A stretch of DNA of 47,232 nt, taken from contig JAMCWM010000005.1 of assembly GCA_023481175.1 (NCBI GenBank), positions 1 to 47,232 of the forward strand, written 5' to 3'. Below are positions 36,302-44,229 of the stretch, piece after piece. A program made the position numbers and the translations under genes. Under the pieces are notes generated by a model. That model searched no databases. It saw only the letters and a program-made list of their open reading frames with translations, and was not told the origin of the DNA. How positions within the stretch are numbered: the first letter of the stretch is position 1; each line of letters opens with the position of its first letter. Origin of the DNA: Nitrospirota bacterium (GTDB lineage: Bacteria; Nitrospirota; Leptospirillia; Leptospirillales; Leptospirillaceae).

Positions 36302-36812
36302 ATCGGCTCCGGACGAGAATTCTGGGGGAGAGGGCTCTCCTTCCGCCCTTCCCTCTCCCCACTACCTGACCGTTCTCAGGCCCCTGGTGGAGGCCTACCA
36401 GGCCTTCCTGCAGGTCTCCGACCGGAATATCGCCTCCATGGGACTCACACGGGGCCAGTTCGACGTCATCGTCACTCTGGGGCGAACCCAGGGGCTTTGC
36501 TGCACCGACCTCGCCCGGGAGACCCTGGTCACCAAGGGAACCCTGACAGGAGTTCTCACCCGGCTCGAGAAGAAAAAGCTCATATCCCGCACCCAGAATC
36601 CCCACGACCGTCGGGGGCAGATCATCTGTCTCACGCCTGAGGGAGAACGTGTCTTCGAGGAGGTCTTTCCCCGCCACATCAACCACCTCGAAGCCTTCTT
36701 CAACCGCTCCCTCTCCTGCGAGGAGATGGACCGTCTCCGGCCCCTTCTCCTCAAGATCCGGGACGGGTTCCGGCCCCCCCCTTCCTCCCGGAGCCGATCC
36801 CGGACAAGCTGA
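36279..36812 (+). CDS. MarR-family transcription regulator
   Basis: 177 residues from GTG 36279, eight bases after a GAGG, overlapping the cupredoxin gene by 23 bases. Winged helix-turn-helix: LCCTDLARETLVTKGTLTGV is the recognition region, and the wing reads NPHDRRGQIICLT. A Cys-Cys pair in the recognition region (GLCCTD) could sense redox state. Probably regulates this iron locus or its neighbours; the effector is unknown. Ends four bases before the convergent lipoprotein gene. Confidence 0.88.
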   Translation: MARSLSNKSAPDENSGGEGSPSALPSPHYLTVLRPLVEAYQAFLQVSDRNIASMGLTRGQFDVIVTLGRTQGLCCTDLARETLVTKGTLTGVLTRLEKKKLISRTQNPHDRRGQIICLTPEGERVFEEVFPRHINHLEAFFNRSLSCEEMDRLRPLLLKIRDGFRPPPSSRSRSRTS

Positions 36813-36816
36813 CATC

Positions 36817-37641
36817 CTACCGTACCTTCATCTCCGCCTCCTGGAGACGCACCCGGCACACCTCGGACGGACGGAGGGCGCAGGCCATCCGGACGGCCTC
36901 CACCGCCTCGCGCCTCCGGCCGAGCTTTTCGAGGATGCTCGACCGGTTCCAGTAGCCGTAGAAGGAGCGGGGATTGATCAAAAGCCCCTTGTCGGTCGCG
37001 GACAGGGCCTTGTCGTAGGCTCCAAGGCGATACTGGGCCGCCCCGATCCCGATCCACCAGACATCGTTGCCGGGCTCCCGGCCGGCCTTCGTCCGGTAAA
37101 AGGCCAGGGCCTTCCGGAAGTGGCCGGTCTCGAGCAGGACGGCTCCCCGGGTCTCCGCCAGACGAAGGTCCCGCCGGGCCTTTTTCTCTTTAAGGAAACT
37201 GGCATACGCCTGCAGGATATCCTTCTTCGCCACCTCCACCATCACGTAGGCCACATACCCCTCTCCCGCTCTCCGGACGGCGTTGTGGACAACCCGCTGG
37301 CCGAAAAGATTCCCGGAGGATGCCGCATCGTAGAAGTCGTGGACGGAGGCGGAGGTCGACAATCCCTCCCGCGCCCCTTCCTTCCGGTATCGGTAGCGGA
37401 CCGACTCCCCGAAGGAGCTTTCGACGATCTGGAGAAGGGCATTCTTCCGGGCCGTTTGGACCGCCTCCGGGATCTCCTCTCCCTGGCCGAACCCGACCGC
37501 CCGGTAGACCCCTTTCGGGGCGTGAAGGGAGGCGACCCAGGAGGGAAGCCCCCCCGTCTCTCCCGATTTCGGTCCATCCGCCGTACAGGCCGCCAGGACC
37601 AGTCCGGCGAACCACAGACCCGCGACGAGGAATCGTCTCAT
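36817..37641 (-). CDS. LPP20-type lipoprotein with TPR repeats
   Basis: 274 residues from ATG 37641 (GGAGAG upstream). The signal peptide ends in the lipobox LAAC, so the protein is lipid-anchored. Residues about 35-160 show the LPP20 pattern (PSWVASL, YRAVGFG, repeated Ala-rich helix and VAYVMVEVAKKD). Two to three TPR motifs follow (GAAQYRLGAYDKAL, RSSILEKLGRRREAV). Likely an outer-membrane assembly or scaffold lipoprotein; specific role unknown. Confidence 0.78.
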   Translation of the reverse strand: MRRFLVAGLWFAGLVLAACTADGPKSGETGGLPSWVASLHAPKGVYRAVGFGQGEEIPEAVQTARKNALLQIVESSFGESVRYRYRKEGAREGLSTSASVHDFYDAASSGNLFGQRVVHNAVRRAGEGYVAYVMVEVAKKDILQAYASFLKEKKARRDLRLAETRGAVLLETGHFRKALAFYRTKAGREPGNDVWWIGIGAAQYRLGAYDKALSATDKGLLINPRSFYGYWNRSSILEKLGRRREAVEAVRMACALRPSEVCRVRLQEAEMKVR

Positions 37642-37776
37642 TGCGCTCTCTCCTAGAATGCGTTCAATCCGGGGATCTCCCCCTGTCTCCGATTTGTCCA
37701 GACTAACACAGAGACGGGGCAAAAATGGTATCCTTCCTCCAACCGTTTAGCCGGCTTTCTCTCATCCGGGAGTTCC

Positions 37777-39693
37777 ATGCCGATCATCGTCGTCGTGTCA
37801 CTGACATTCTTTGTCATCGTCCTTCTCTCGATGCGCCTCCTGCCGCTCGAGATCGTGGTGCTGGGGGTGCCGGTCGTCCTCTCCCTGACGGGCGTCCTCT
37901 CCCTCGAAAAGGCCTTCTCGGGCTTTTCGGAACCGGCGGTGATCGCCATCGTCTCCCTCTTCATTCTTTCGGAAGGACTCTCCCGGACCAAGGTCGTCCG
38001 GAAGGTCGCCCTTCTGCTTGAGTCCCTCCGGAAAAGGCATCCGGCTCTCCTCGTCCCGGCAATCCTGGGAACGGTCGGACTTTTTTCGATGTTCTTGAAC
38101 GACACGGGGACCACCGCCCTCTTTCTTCCGGTGGTCCTCTCCCTTCTCAAGGAGTCCCGCCTCTCGGAAAAACCTCTTCTCCTTCCCATGGGCTACGCGG
38201 CCATCCTGGGGGGATCGGCCACCCTGATCGGAACCTCCTCCAACATCGTGGTCTCGGGATATCTTGAAGGGCAGGGGTACCATCCCTTCCGGATGTTCGA
38301 CTTTTTTCCCGTCGGGGCCGGGGCCTTTCTTCTGGGGCTCACCTATCTCGGACTCTCCGGGGGACGTCTCTTCCGGTGGGCGGAGTTCAAGGCGTCGCCC
38401 CCCGTCCCGGAAGAGGAACGGGTCTTCGATCTCGAACTTGTCCTGGGGGCGGACTTCCCTTATCTGGGAAAGCGTTTCTCCGAGTCTCCCCTCCATACGG
38501 AGACGGGACTGGCGCTCCGCATCGCCCATGCCTCGCGGATCCTGTCCGCCCGGGCCCGGGCCCAGTCGTTCCTCAGGGCCTCCTGGGACTGGTCGCGGAT
38601 GACCGGTCCGCCGGCCGCCCCCCCGACCTCTCCCTCTCCCCCGACCATGCCCCCCGAGGGAGAGGTGATGGTCCAGGGACTCCACCTCCATGTGGTGGCC
38701 ACCCTCTCCCAGCTGCACAAGCTGGGGGATCTCCGGGGGCTGTCCCTCCTCCCGGTCCAGCACTCCCTCCCGGCCCTGGGAGAGGAGGCCAAACGGCCGC
38801 CCCTGGACCGGCTCCTGGAGTCGGAGGACTGGATCCTGGCCCAGGCCATGCTCTCTCCCCGCTCCGGCATGATTGGACGCAAAATCTCCTCCCTCCACTT
38901 CCTGCTTCCCCCCGAGGTGGACATCGTGGGGGTCCACCGGGAGGAGGGACGACGGATCCCGGGGGAGCTCTCCGACCTGACCCTCGAGGCGGGAGACCTC
39001 CTTCTGATCCAGGGACCGCGGCGAGCTGTGGAGGAGCTCTCCGCCCGGAATCTCTTTTTCTATCTGGACCTCTTCGAGCGTGAAACCTTCCGGTCGGACA
39101 AGGCCGTCATCGCCCTGGGGATCCTCCTGGGGGTGGTCCTCACCAATGTTTTCGCCTGGCTCCCCCTGACCCTCTCGGCGGTTTTGGGGGCCATTCTCAT
39201 GGTGCTCACGGGATGCCTCACCCTCGAGGAGGCGAAAAACGCCATCGAGTGGCGGGTGGTCATGCTCCTGGGAGGGCTCTTTCCCCTGGGCTGGGCCATC
39301 TCCCAGACCGGGCTGGGCCAGATGATCGCCGGCCTTCTCGGCTCTCAGGGGCATGTCCTCTCTCCGACCCTTCTTCTGGCTCTTCTCATGGGGACGACCG
39401 CCCTCATGGTTCAGTTTCTCTCGCACAACCTGGTGGCGCTCATCATGGCCCCGATCGCGATCGACCTCTCCCGGGTCCTCCACCTCTCCCCCTATCCGCT
39501 CATGATGGGGGTGGCCTTTTCGGCCACGATGGCCTTTCTCACCCCATTCTCCCACCCGGTGAACACCCTGACCTGGGGTCCGGGGGAGTACCGGTTCTCG
39601 GACTACGTCCGCACCGGAGCGCCCCTGCTTCTTCTTGCCTTTCTCTGGGGGCTCTACGAGATTCCCAGACGCTTCCCTTTTGGGTTACACTAG
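37777..39693 (+). CDS. SLC13-type anion permease with RCK_C domains
   Basis: 638 residues from ATG 37777 (GGGAG upstream). Two hydrophobic halves of about five to six helices flank a cytoplasmic region (about 205-420) with two TrkA-C/RCK_C-like modules; one reads GRKISSLHFLLPPEVDIVGV. The signature loops NDTGTTALFLP and LIGTSSNIVVSGYL mark the citrate/sulfate transporter superfamily. The first RCK_C is split by a Pro-rich insertion (TSPSPPTMPP). Substrate probably sulfate or a carboxylate, uncertain. Confidence 0.88.
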   Translation: MPIIVVVSLTFFVIVLLSMRLLPLEIVVLGVPVVLSLTGVLSLEKAFSGFSEPAVIAIVSLFILSEGLSRTKVVRKVALLLESLRKRHPALLVPAILGTVGLFSMFLNDTGTTALFLPVVLSLLKESRLSEKPLLLPMGYAAILGGSATLIGTSSNIVVSGYLEGQGYHPFRMFDFFPVGAGAFLLGLTYLGLSGGRLFRWAEFKASPPVPEEERVFDLELVLGADFPYLGKRFSESPLHTETGLALRIAHASRILSARARAQSFLRASWDWSRMTGPPAAPPTSPSPPTMPPEGEVMVQGLHLHVVATLSQLHKLGDLRGLSLLPVQHSLPALGEEAKRPPLDRLLESEDWILAQAMLSPRSGMIGRKISSLHFLLPPEVDIVGVHREEGRRIPGELSDLTLEAGDLLLIQGPRRAVEELSARNLFFYLDLFERETFRSDKAVIALGILLGVVLTNVFAWLPLTLSAVLGAILMVLTGCLTLEEAKNAIEWRVVMLLGGLFPLGWAISQTGLGQMIAGLLGSQGHVLSPTLLLALLMGTTALMVQFLSHNLVALIMAPIAIDLSRVLHLSPYPLMMGVAFSATMAFLTPFSHPVNTLTWGPGEYRFSDYVRTGAPLLLLAFLWGLYEIPRRFPFGLH

Positions 39694-39725
39694 GGCAGAT
39701 CAGATCCGCGACCGGAGGTTAAGCC

Positions 39726-39905
39726 ATGGGATCCCGTTCTTCCCTCATCGCTCCGATCGCAACGCTAACCGCGGGAACGGGGATTCTCCTCTCCTCCCCG
39801 GCTTGCGCTGCGATCGGGCAATCCGAAAACCCGGCGTCATTGTTTCAAGACACCCCCTTTCCGCCTTTCCATTCCCTCTGCCGAACCCTGCTCCGGAACG
39901 AATAA
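39726..39905 (+). CDS. 59-residue secreted mini-protein
   Basis: ATG 39726 follows a textbook GGAGG site (39715-39719). The product starts MGSRSSLIAPIATLTAG, has a hydrophobic core and an AxA-like cleavage site (PACAAIG), leaving about 28 mature residues (SENPASLFQDT and onward) with two cysteines in total. The TAA stop overlaps the ATG of the DUF2844 gene by one base. I recognise no family. Overlap with the next gene and the strong ribosome site argue for a real gene, perhaps a coupling leader peptide. Confidence 0.55.
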   Translation: MGSRSSLIAPIATLTAGTGILLSSPACAAIGQSENPASLFQDTPFPPFHSLCRTLLRNE

Positions 39906-40438
39906 TGCCGAAACGAACGAAAAGAAGGTCCATAAAGATCTTTTCCTTATCTTGTCTGTTGGGTCTGGCGGGAGGAGTCTGTCTCCTGGCCGTGAGTTTT
40001 CCTTCCCCCGCCCGGGCGGTCCTCGGAGGACTTCGCCCCGAAGTGATGGCCCAGGCCCGGACCCTCAAAATGTCCCTGATCCGGACCGACCAGCGTCCCG
40101 GGTACACCGCCCTGACCTTCCAGCGCTCGGAGCAGCCGACCGTCCCGGGCAGGCCTCCTCGGACGCTGACGGTCCGGGAATTTCTCGACTCCGGGGGGCG
40201 CTCCTTCGCTGTCGCATGGAAAGGGTCTCTCCATCCCGATCTCTCCCTTCTCCTCGGAAGCCTTTACCGCCATCTTCCCCCGGTGATCCGCTCCCCCGAT
40301 CGCCATCGGCTCTTTTTCCAGGACGGACGCCTCGCGATCTCGGTGGTCGGCAACGCCCACTTCCAGATCGGGTCGGCCTGGGACCGGACGCGGCTCCCGC
40401 AGGGAGTGACTCCCGACCGGATCCGGATCGCCCCATGA
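39905..40438 (+). CDS. DUF2844 exported protein
   Basis: 177 residues from ATG 39905, which overlaps the preceding stop (TAATG) and lacks its own good ribosome site. Signal peptide with LLGLAGGVCLLAVSF and PARAVLG. The mature half contains VREFLDSGGRSFAVAWKG, the pattern of DUF2844 proteins, which sit beside DUF3443 genes in other bacteria. Function unknown. Overlaps the DUF3443 gene by four bases (ATGA). Confidence 0.75.
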   Translation: MPKRTKRRSIKIFSLSCLLGLAGGVCLLAVSFPSPARAVLGGLRPEVMAQARTLKMSLIRTDQRPGYTALTFQRSEQPTVPGRPPRTLTVREFLDSGGRSFAVAWKGSLHPDLSLLLGSLYRHLPPVIRSPDRHRLFFQDGRLAISVVGNAHFQIGSAWDRTRLPQGVTPDRIRIAP

Positions 40439-41610
40439 CGCTTTTCAGGATCGGTCTCAAGGGGCTTTTGTTCTTCTCCCTGCTTCTTCTTCCCGGATGC
40501 GGGGGGGGCTCCTCTTCCTCCTCCTCTCCGACCGCCGTCTGCACCGGAACGACCCCGACGACGGGGCTTCCTTCACCGACTTCAAACTCCATGCCGGTCT
40601 ACCAGTCGACCTGCGCGGGGACGGTCAACATCCCAGCCGTGACCCTTCACATCTGTGTTCCCGACACTACAATTACAACCTGCGAGGATGTCCCCAACAT
40701 CCTCCTCGACTACGGATCGACCGGACTTCGCCTGTCGCATACCGTGGCCATCTCCGGAGAGCTTCATCAGGAAACAACGGGCGGGGGCCAGGGTCTCTTC
40801 GAGTGCTACCAGTTTGTCTCGGGGTACAATTTCGGGCCGGTCGTCACGGCTCAGATCACCCTGGGGACAAATAAGGTCACAGTCCCCGTACAGATTTCAA
40901 ATTCGACTCTTTCCGCCCCCTCCTCCTGCACAAACGGAACCTCCTCCGCCCCCTTCCAGCCCTACTACAACGGGATCCTGGGGGTGCTCTTTCCCCAGTG
41001 CGACGGGGGACTCTACTATGCGGGAAGCGGAGGCACTCCCGCGAGCTTGAGTTGTCCCACAAGCGGATCCCAGGAGGTCCAGAACCCGGTCTATCTCCTC
41101 TCCACTGGCAACAATGGGGTTCTTCTCACCGGTCTCCCCACGGTTTCACCTTCAACGGGAGCATCGAATGTCACAGGAACGCTCACCTTCGGGATCTCAT
41201 CTTCTTCGAACTTCACCCAGCTTGATACAGACCAGAATGGGACTATTACTGCAAGCTACAATGGAAAATCATTGACGGCTTATTTCGATACAGGATCGAA
41301 CGGGTACTTTATCGACAACTCCTCCATTTCCCAGTGTTCCAGTTCCGGAAATTACGCGGGATTTTTCTGCGGAAATGACCCAAGCCAGTCGGCAAAACTG
41401 ACAGGATCTTCTGGCTCCTACACGCTCCCCTTCTCCATCGTCAGCGCCCAGACCCTGTTTGCCACCGGGAACAACGATTTTTCCTCGTTGGGAGGCTACG
41501 CCCCGGGAACCACCTTCGATGCGGGATTCCCGGCCTTTCTTCAGGGACTTTCGATCGGAATCGGATGGGGAACCGTTTGCAGTCCGGGATGCTTCCTGAT
41601 CGGGCAGTAA
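40435..41610 (+). CDS. DUF3443 lipoprotein with two aspartyl-protease-like motifs
   Basis: 391 residues. Signal peptide ends at a lipobox-like LLPGC (Cys22), followed by a serine/glycine linker. The fold part is rich in Ser, Gly, Asn and Thr. Two motifs resemble pepsin active-site loops: LLDYGSTGLRL (Asp92) and YFDTGSNGYFI (Asp285), about 193 residues apart as in bilobed aspartic proteases. Eight or more cysteines suggest disulfides. DUF3443 partners DUF2844 in other genomes. Protease activity is not established and the first motif has Tyr in place of Thr. Codon use toward the end looks more AT-rich. Confidence 0.75.
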   Translation: MTLFRIGLKGLLFFSLLLLPGCGGGSSSSSSPTAVCTGTTPTTGLPSPTSNSMPVYQSTCAGTVNIPAVTLHICVPDTTITTCEDVPNILLDYGSTGLRLSHTVAISGELHQETTGGGQGLFECYQFVSGYNFGPVVTAQITLGTNKVTVPVQISNSTLSAPSSCTNGTSSAPFQPYYNGILGVLFPQCDGGLYYAGSGGTPASLSCPTSGSQEVQNPVYLLSTGNNGVLLTGLPTVSPSTGASNVTGTLTFGISSSSNFTQLDTDQNGTITASYNGKSLTAYFDTGSNGYFIDNSSISQCSSSGNYAGFFCGNDPSQSAKLTGSSGSYTLPFSIVSAQTLFATGNNDFSSLGGYAPGTTFDAGFPAFLQGLSIGIGWGTVCSPGCFLIGQ

Positions 41611-41675
41611 TCGGACGCTCCTCCGGGAAGCGCTTCGGCCAAATGGTCTTTTCCTTGTCCCTCTCGAACGCTCCC

Positions 41676-41705
41676 TTGAACCGGCCTTCCCTCCCCTCCT
41701 ACAAT
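41676..41705 (+). promoter_or_regulatory. Promoter of the SQR/NDH-2-like flavoprotein gene
   Basis: TTGAAC at 41676-41681, 18-base spacer, TACAAT at 41700-41705, the same spacing and -10 as the FTR1 promoter. Start predicted near 41712. Confidence 0.6.
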
Positions 41706-41749
41706 GGACTTATCCTGATTGCGAAGGATGTCCACCAAAGGAGACTTCC

Positions 41750-42877
41750 ATGAAACGGATCGTCATCGCCGGTTCCGGCTTCGGGGGCCTCGCCGCAGCC
41801 CGGGAACTCCGGAACAGGGCTCCGAAGGAGACGGAGATCCTCCTGGTCTCCCCATTCCCCGAACTCCTCTACTATCCGGGGCTGATCTGGATTCCGACGG
41901 GGCTTCGCTCACCCTCCGACCTCCGGATCCCTCTGGGGGATTTTTTCCGGAAGCACCGGATCCGCCACCTGCCCGGAACCGTGACCGGAGTCGAGGAGAA
42001 GGGCCGGATCCTGGTGACCGACAGGGGCCGCCACGCGAACGACGCCCTCCTGATCGCCACCGGCTCCGCCTCCCTCCGGAAGCTTCCGGGGATCGAGCAC
42101 AGCCGGTCGATCTGCCAGGGGACCGAGGACGCCCTGGCCATCCGGGAGAGGATCGAGAGCCTGGAAACCGGCACCATCGCCCTGGGCTTTGCCGGCAATC
42201 CCGACGAGCCCTCGGCCGTCCGGGGAGGCCCCGTCTTCGAGCTCCTCTTCGGCCTCGACACCTGGCTTAGAAAGACCGGACGCCGGGGAAAGATCGCGCT
42301 CACATTCTTCAGCCCGGCCGCGGAGCCCGGGAACCGCCTGGGACCGAAAGCCGTCAGGAATCTCCTGGCGGAGATGGCCCGGCGGAACATCCCCACACAC
42401 CTGGGCTCCAGGCTCAAGAGCTTTTCCCCGGAAGGCGTGACGACCGAAACGGAGAGCTTTCCCGCCGACCTGATCGTCTTCACCCCCGGACTCCGGGGAC
42501 CGGACTGGGTGGCCCGAACCCCCCTCCCCCAGTCTCCGGGAGGCTTCATCAAGGCGGAGAAAACCTGTCAGGTGGAGGGGTGGCCCGGGACCTTCGTCGC
42601 CGGAGACTGCGGCGCCTATCCGGGACCGGACTGGATGCCGAAGCAGGGCCATTCGGCCGATCTCCAGGCCGAGACGGCTGCCCACAACCTCTGCGAGTTT
42701 CTGGAGGGACGGACCGGCACCCGGGAGTTCCGGGTCGAACTGGTCTGCATAGTCGACAGCCTCGACTCGGGCACCCTGGTCTACCGCACCCCGACCCGGA
42801 ACATCCTTTTGAAAAGCTCCCTCTTCCACAACGCCAAGTCCTTCTTCGAACGGAGGTACCTCGCCCGCTACCGCTAA
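41750..42877 (+). CDS. FAD-dependent oxidoreductase of the SQR/NDH-2 superfamily
   Basis: 375 residues from ATG 41750 (AAAGGAG upstream). FAD motif KRIVIAGSGFGGLAAARELR, then ALLIATGS and TFVAGDCGAYPGPDW near residue 285, and an KQGHSADLQAE segment at the position of the quinone pocket. Cysteines lie at the GDC loop and in a LVCIVD strand near residue 330, the latter like the C-terminal SQR cysteine, but the middle SQR cysteine (CPVAP context) is not present. NADH or sulfide as donor cannot be decided. It is the second such enzyme in the window. C-terminal basic amphipathic helix fits monotopic membrane binding. Confidence 0.8.
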   Translation: MKRIVIAGSGFGGLAAARELRNRAPKETEILLVSPFPELLYYPGLIWIPTGLRSPSDLRIPLGDFFRKHRIRHLPGTVTGVEEKGRILVTDRGRHANDALLIATGSASLRKLPGIEHSRSICQGTEDALAIRERIESLETGTIALGFAGNPDEPSAVRGGPVFELLFGLDTWLRKTGRRGKIALTFFSPAAEPGNRLGPKAVRNLLAEMARRNIPTHLGSRLKSFSPEGVTTETESFPADLIVFTPGLRGPDWVARTPLPQSPGGFIKAEKTCQVEGWPGTFVAGDCGAYPGPDWMPKQGHSADLQAETAAHNLCEFLEGRTGTREFRVELVCIVDSLDSGTLVYRTPTRNILLKSSLFHNAKSFFERRYLARYR

Positions 42878-42885
42878 AAAAAGGC

Positions 42886-42914
42886 TTGATGCCGACGCCG
42901 AACCTGTCTATCCT
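42886..42914 (+). promoter_or_regulatory. Promoter of the tandem mini-protein/pirin operon
   Basis: TTGATG at 42886-42891, 17-base spacer, TATCCT at 42909-42914. Start predicted near 42921. Confidence 0.5.
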
Positions 42915-42952
42915 GAATGAACCATTGACCCGGCAACCCGAGGAGGCAGTCC

Positions 42953-43165
42953 ATGAGCACGAAGCAGCCCAAAGGCCATCCCGTCCCCAAGCCAACCGCA
43001 GACGATCTCGAGGAGGAACCGGTCTCGAGCGCGCGCTGGGAAGCGCTCATGGAACGGCTCGACCGGGCCTGGACGGAAAACAGGATCGACGGAAAGACCT
43101 ACCAGATCCTGCTCGAAGCCCTGGATGAAGCGGAAAGCAAGAACACCAACGTGGAGGGAGCATGA
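42953..43165 (+). CDS. Small acidic helical protein, first of a tandem pair
   Basis: 70 residues from ATG 42953 (GAGGAGG upstream). A basic N-terminal part is followed by a conserved helical core that includes ALMERLDRAWTENRIDGKTY and a LLEALDEAE helix. The next gene encodes a clear paralogue: the core is about 70 percent identical by eye. No cysteines, no signal peptide. I recognise no family. The stop overlaps the next ATG (ATGA). Confidence 0.72.
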   Translation: MSTKQPKGHPVPKPTADDLEEEPVSSARWEALMERLDRAWTENRIDGKTYQILLEALDEAESKNTNVEGA

Positions 43166-43368
43166 GCGGACCGGACAGGAAGGCCCCGAAGAACATAGCG
43201 GCAGACTTGAACGAAACCTCCGTCTCCAGCCCCATGTGGGAAACCCTCATGGAGAAGCTCGACCGGGCCTGGACGGAAAACAAGATCGATCTCAGGACCT
43301 ACCAGATCTTTCTCGAGGCCCTGGGCGAGGCGGAGGCCCAGAACATGGACGTCGAAGGCGGGGCATGA
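43162..43368 (+). CDS. Small acidic helical protein, second of a tandem pair
   Basis: 68 residues. The core (LMEKLDRAWTENKIDLRTYQ then FLEALGEAEAQN) repeats that of the gene before, with a diverged N-terminal 20 residues, so this is a gene duplication kept as two products rather than a fusion. Starts and stops overlap both neighbours by four bases (ATGA at 43162 and 43365). The coupling to pirin implies a common job, perhaps a heterodimeric adaptor; unproven. Confidence 0.72.
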   Translation: MSGPDRKAPKNIAADLNETSVSSPMWETLMEKLDRAWTENKIDLRTYQIFLEALGEAEAQNMDVEGGA

Positions 43369-44210
43369 GCGCCTCCCTGCGGCTCGTGCCTTCCCAGCGC
43401 CTTTCCGAGGGAGCCGGGGTCACGGTCCACCGGACCATCGGAACCCCGGCCCTCCGGAACCTCGATCCCTTCCTGATGCTGGACCACTTCAACAGCACCA
43501 ATCCGGGAGACTACATCGCGGGATTTCCCGACCATCCCCACCGGGGCTTCGTGACCTTCACCTATCTTCTCGAGGGGCACATGCTCCACCGGGACAGCAT
43601 GGGCCACGAAGGGGATCTGGCCACCGGCGGGGCCCAGTGGATGAAGGCGGCCCGGGGCGTCATCCATTCCGAGATGCCGCAGCAGACCCAGGGGCGCATG
43701 AGCGGCTTCCAGCTCTGGATCAACCTTCCGGCCCGCGAAAAGATGTCCGACCCGGAGTACCGGGAAATCCTCCCCGCCCAGATCCCCGTCCTCCGGCAGG
43801 AGGGAGCGGAGATCCGTCTTCTGGCCGGGAGCTGGGCCGGTCAGGAAGGCGCCATCACCGATCCCCTGACCCATCTTCTTTATGCCGACATCACCCTGTC
43901 CCCCCTGGGATCCCTCTCCCTTCCCTCCCCTCTCTTCGCGGGCCGGAGCGCCTTCCTCTACGGAATCGAAGGACCCTTCACGGCCTCCGGGACCGAGATC
44001 CCCCCCGATACACTCTCGGTTCTGTCCTCCCCCCTCTCCCCCGCCAATGACGACCTCCCTCTTTCCGCCGGGTCCGTTCCCGCCCGCTTCCTCTTCGTCA
44101 CGGGCCGTCCGATCGGGGAACCGATCGTGGCCTATGGTCCCTTCGTCATGAATACCCGGGATGAGATCGAACGGGCCATCGACGACTTCCGGAACAACCG
44201 CTTCGTCTGA
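43365..44210 (+). CDS. Pirin-family protein
   Basis: 281 residues from ATG 43365. Bicupin: DHPHRGFVTFTYLLEG contains the HxH iron ligands and GVIHSEMP the third His and Glu; the second cupin starts near residue 170. Bacterial pirins act as quercetinase-like dioxygenases or bind redox enzymes (for example pyruvate dehydrogenase). Last gene of the three-gene operon; convergent with the EamA gene 19 bases away. Confidence 0.93.
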   Translation: MSASLRLVPSQRLSEGAGVTVHRTIGTPALRNLDPFLMLDHFNSTNPGDYIAGFPDHPHRGFVTFTYLLEGHMLHRDSMGHEGDLATGGAQWMKAARGVIHSEMPQQTQGRMSGFQLWINLPAREKMSDPEYREILPAQIPVLRQEGAEIRLLAGSWAGQEGAITDPLTHLLYADITLSPLGSLSLPSPLFAGRSAFLYGIEGPFTASGTEIPPDTLSVLSSPLSPANDDLPLSAGSVPARFLFVTGRPIGEPIVAYGPFVMNTRDEIERAIDDFRNNRFV

Positions 44211-44229
44211 TCCTTCTCCCCGAATCCCG

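Noticed and set aside
37798-39555. 585-codon open frame antisense to the SLC13 permease
   Set aside because: Charge-rich shadow without ribosome site; the plus strand encodes a membrane protein with conserved loops.
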